Below, in pieces: positions 63,391 through 64,000 of a stretch of DNA of 64,000 nucleotides. Location: positions 89,790,414-89,854,413 of the forward strand of contig CM048839.1 of NCBI GenBank assembly GCA_026545765.1, in the 5' to 3' direction. The notes beneath the pieces are model-generated. The model saw nothing but the letters and a program-made list of their open reading frames with translations. It ran no database searches and was not told the origin of the DNA. The number at the start of each line of letters is the position of its first letter. Within the stretch, counting starts at the first letter, position 1. The stretch is from Plantago major. Its lineage: Eukaryota; Streptophyta; Magnoliopsida; Lamiales; Plantaginaceae. A program made the position numbers and the translations under genes.

Positions 63391-64000
63391 TTAGTACTGC
63401 ATTATAAGGACTCCGGTAGGAGCTCTATGAGGAATTCCCTTTCTCCTCTTCGCGCTCCTGTAATTCATCATTGAAGTCGTCTGAGGTGGTGTTGAAGGAG
63501 TGAAGCTCTGGATTCTGTTCCGCATCATCTGCTTATGCGTCATCGCACCGTTCATGGACCCTTCCGATTCAGAACCATCAACACGTGCCCGTATCGCCTT
63601 CTTGCTGAAATTCTTCGACGTCCCCACAATCTGTATTTCACAAACATCACATTAATTTCACAACACACATTACTATTTACTAGAGAAGAAAGGAATTTCA
63701 TTACCCTGGCACATAAATTGAAAACATGTAGTAATTAATGACAACAGCGTTAGGTAACCGAGCAATAAGGCAAAAGTAGAGTTAGCAACTCACCTTTTCC
63801 AGCAATGCCACATGGTCACACAACAAAATATTTGTAAAGTACAAGTACCAATCACTACATTTACTACTAAAAATGACAACATACACCACCGAATGAGACG
63901 AGATTTTAGATGAGATGAAAGTATACCTTGCATCCAAGGGAGCAGAAGGTGAAGGAGTCGAGTAAGCTGCGGTCGCAAACACGGCAGGTGTTGGTGACGC
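63391..64000 (-). CDS. Second PLATZ transcription factor, 3' part (runs off window)
   Basis: The last exon is 63391-63630 (80 codons with stop, [20 protein letters not shown] ... [10 protein letters not shown] ... [20 protein letters not shown]). The end of the preceding exon is 63927-64000 ([24 protein letters not shown]), with matching splice sites and phase 0. The rest lies beyond the right edge. It has the normal PLATZ end LIMQY, unlike its neighbour. Same strand, same intron positions and strong similarity show a tandem duplication. Confidence 0.92.

Overview
This is nuclear DNA of a flowering plant, most likely a eudicot. The evidence is intron-rich genes with GT-AG splice sites, AT-rich intergenic DNA, plant-only families (PLATZ, WEB, NARA5-like pfkB kinase, plant U-box), Stowaway and CACTA transposons, and a plant telo-box promoter. 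The abundance of mint-order-like repeat DNA hints at an asterid, but that is only an impression. All gene models below were assembled by eye from splice sites, reading phase and remembered family sequences; none was checked by a search.

Layout: 1-140 holds the edge of a U-box gene (-). 925-6653 is a complete 14-exon WD40 gene (+) for the ribosome-biogenesis factor TORMOZ/UTP13. 7.0-9.1 kb is a large AT-rich minisatellite with a small candidate exon. 10141-16971 is a full-length PIF/Harbinger transposon with two genes. It has been invaded by a 3.5-kb CACTA element (inside the transposase exon) and a Stowaway MITE. 17-23 kb is intergenic: a higher-order tandem repeat, a SINE and a foldback MITE. 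23759-25779 is a cinnamoyl-CoA-reductase-like SDR gene (+). 26751-29970 is a NERD-domain membrane protein (-). 30634-34351 is a WEB-family coiled-coil protein (-). 34.4-43.4 kb is intergenic and holds an old broken Ty1/copia piece.

43421-49385 is a small two-exon gene (-) for a 120-residue CHORD-like zinc-binding protein. Its single 5.6-kb intron contains a decayed inverted copy of the WEB gene and a set of long inverted repeats. 49900-54257 is a chloroplast pfkB kinase of the NARA5 type (+), with a 5'-truncated LINE in intron 3. 59716-61015 and 63391 to the window edge are two tandem PLATZ zinc-binding transcription factor genes (-).

The genes do not form one pathway. TORMOZ acts in nucleolar rRNA processing, the NARA5-like kinase in chloroplasts, WEB in chloroplast or cytoskeletal scaffolding, and PLATZ in transcription. 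TORMOZ and the WEB gene also lie close together in Arabidopsis (At5g16750, At5g16730), so part of this order looks like old microsynteny. The most distinctive parts of the window are the nested DNA transposons at 10-17 kb and the giant intron at 43.5-49.1 kb.
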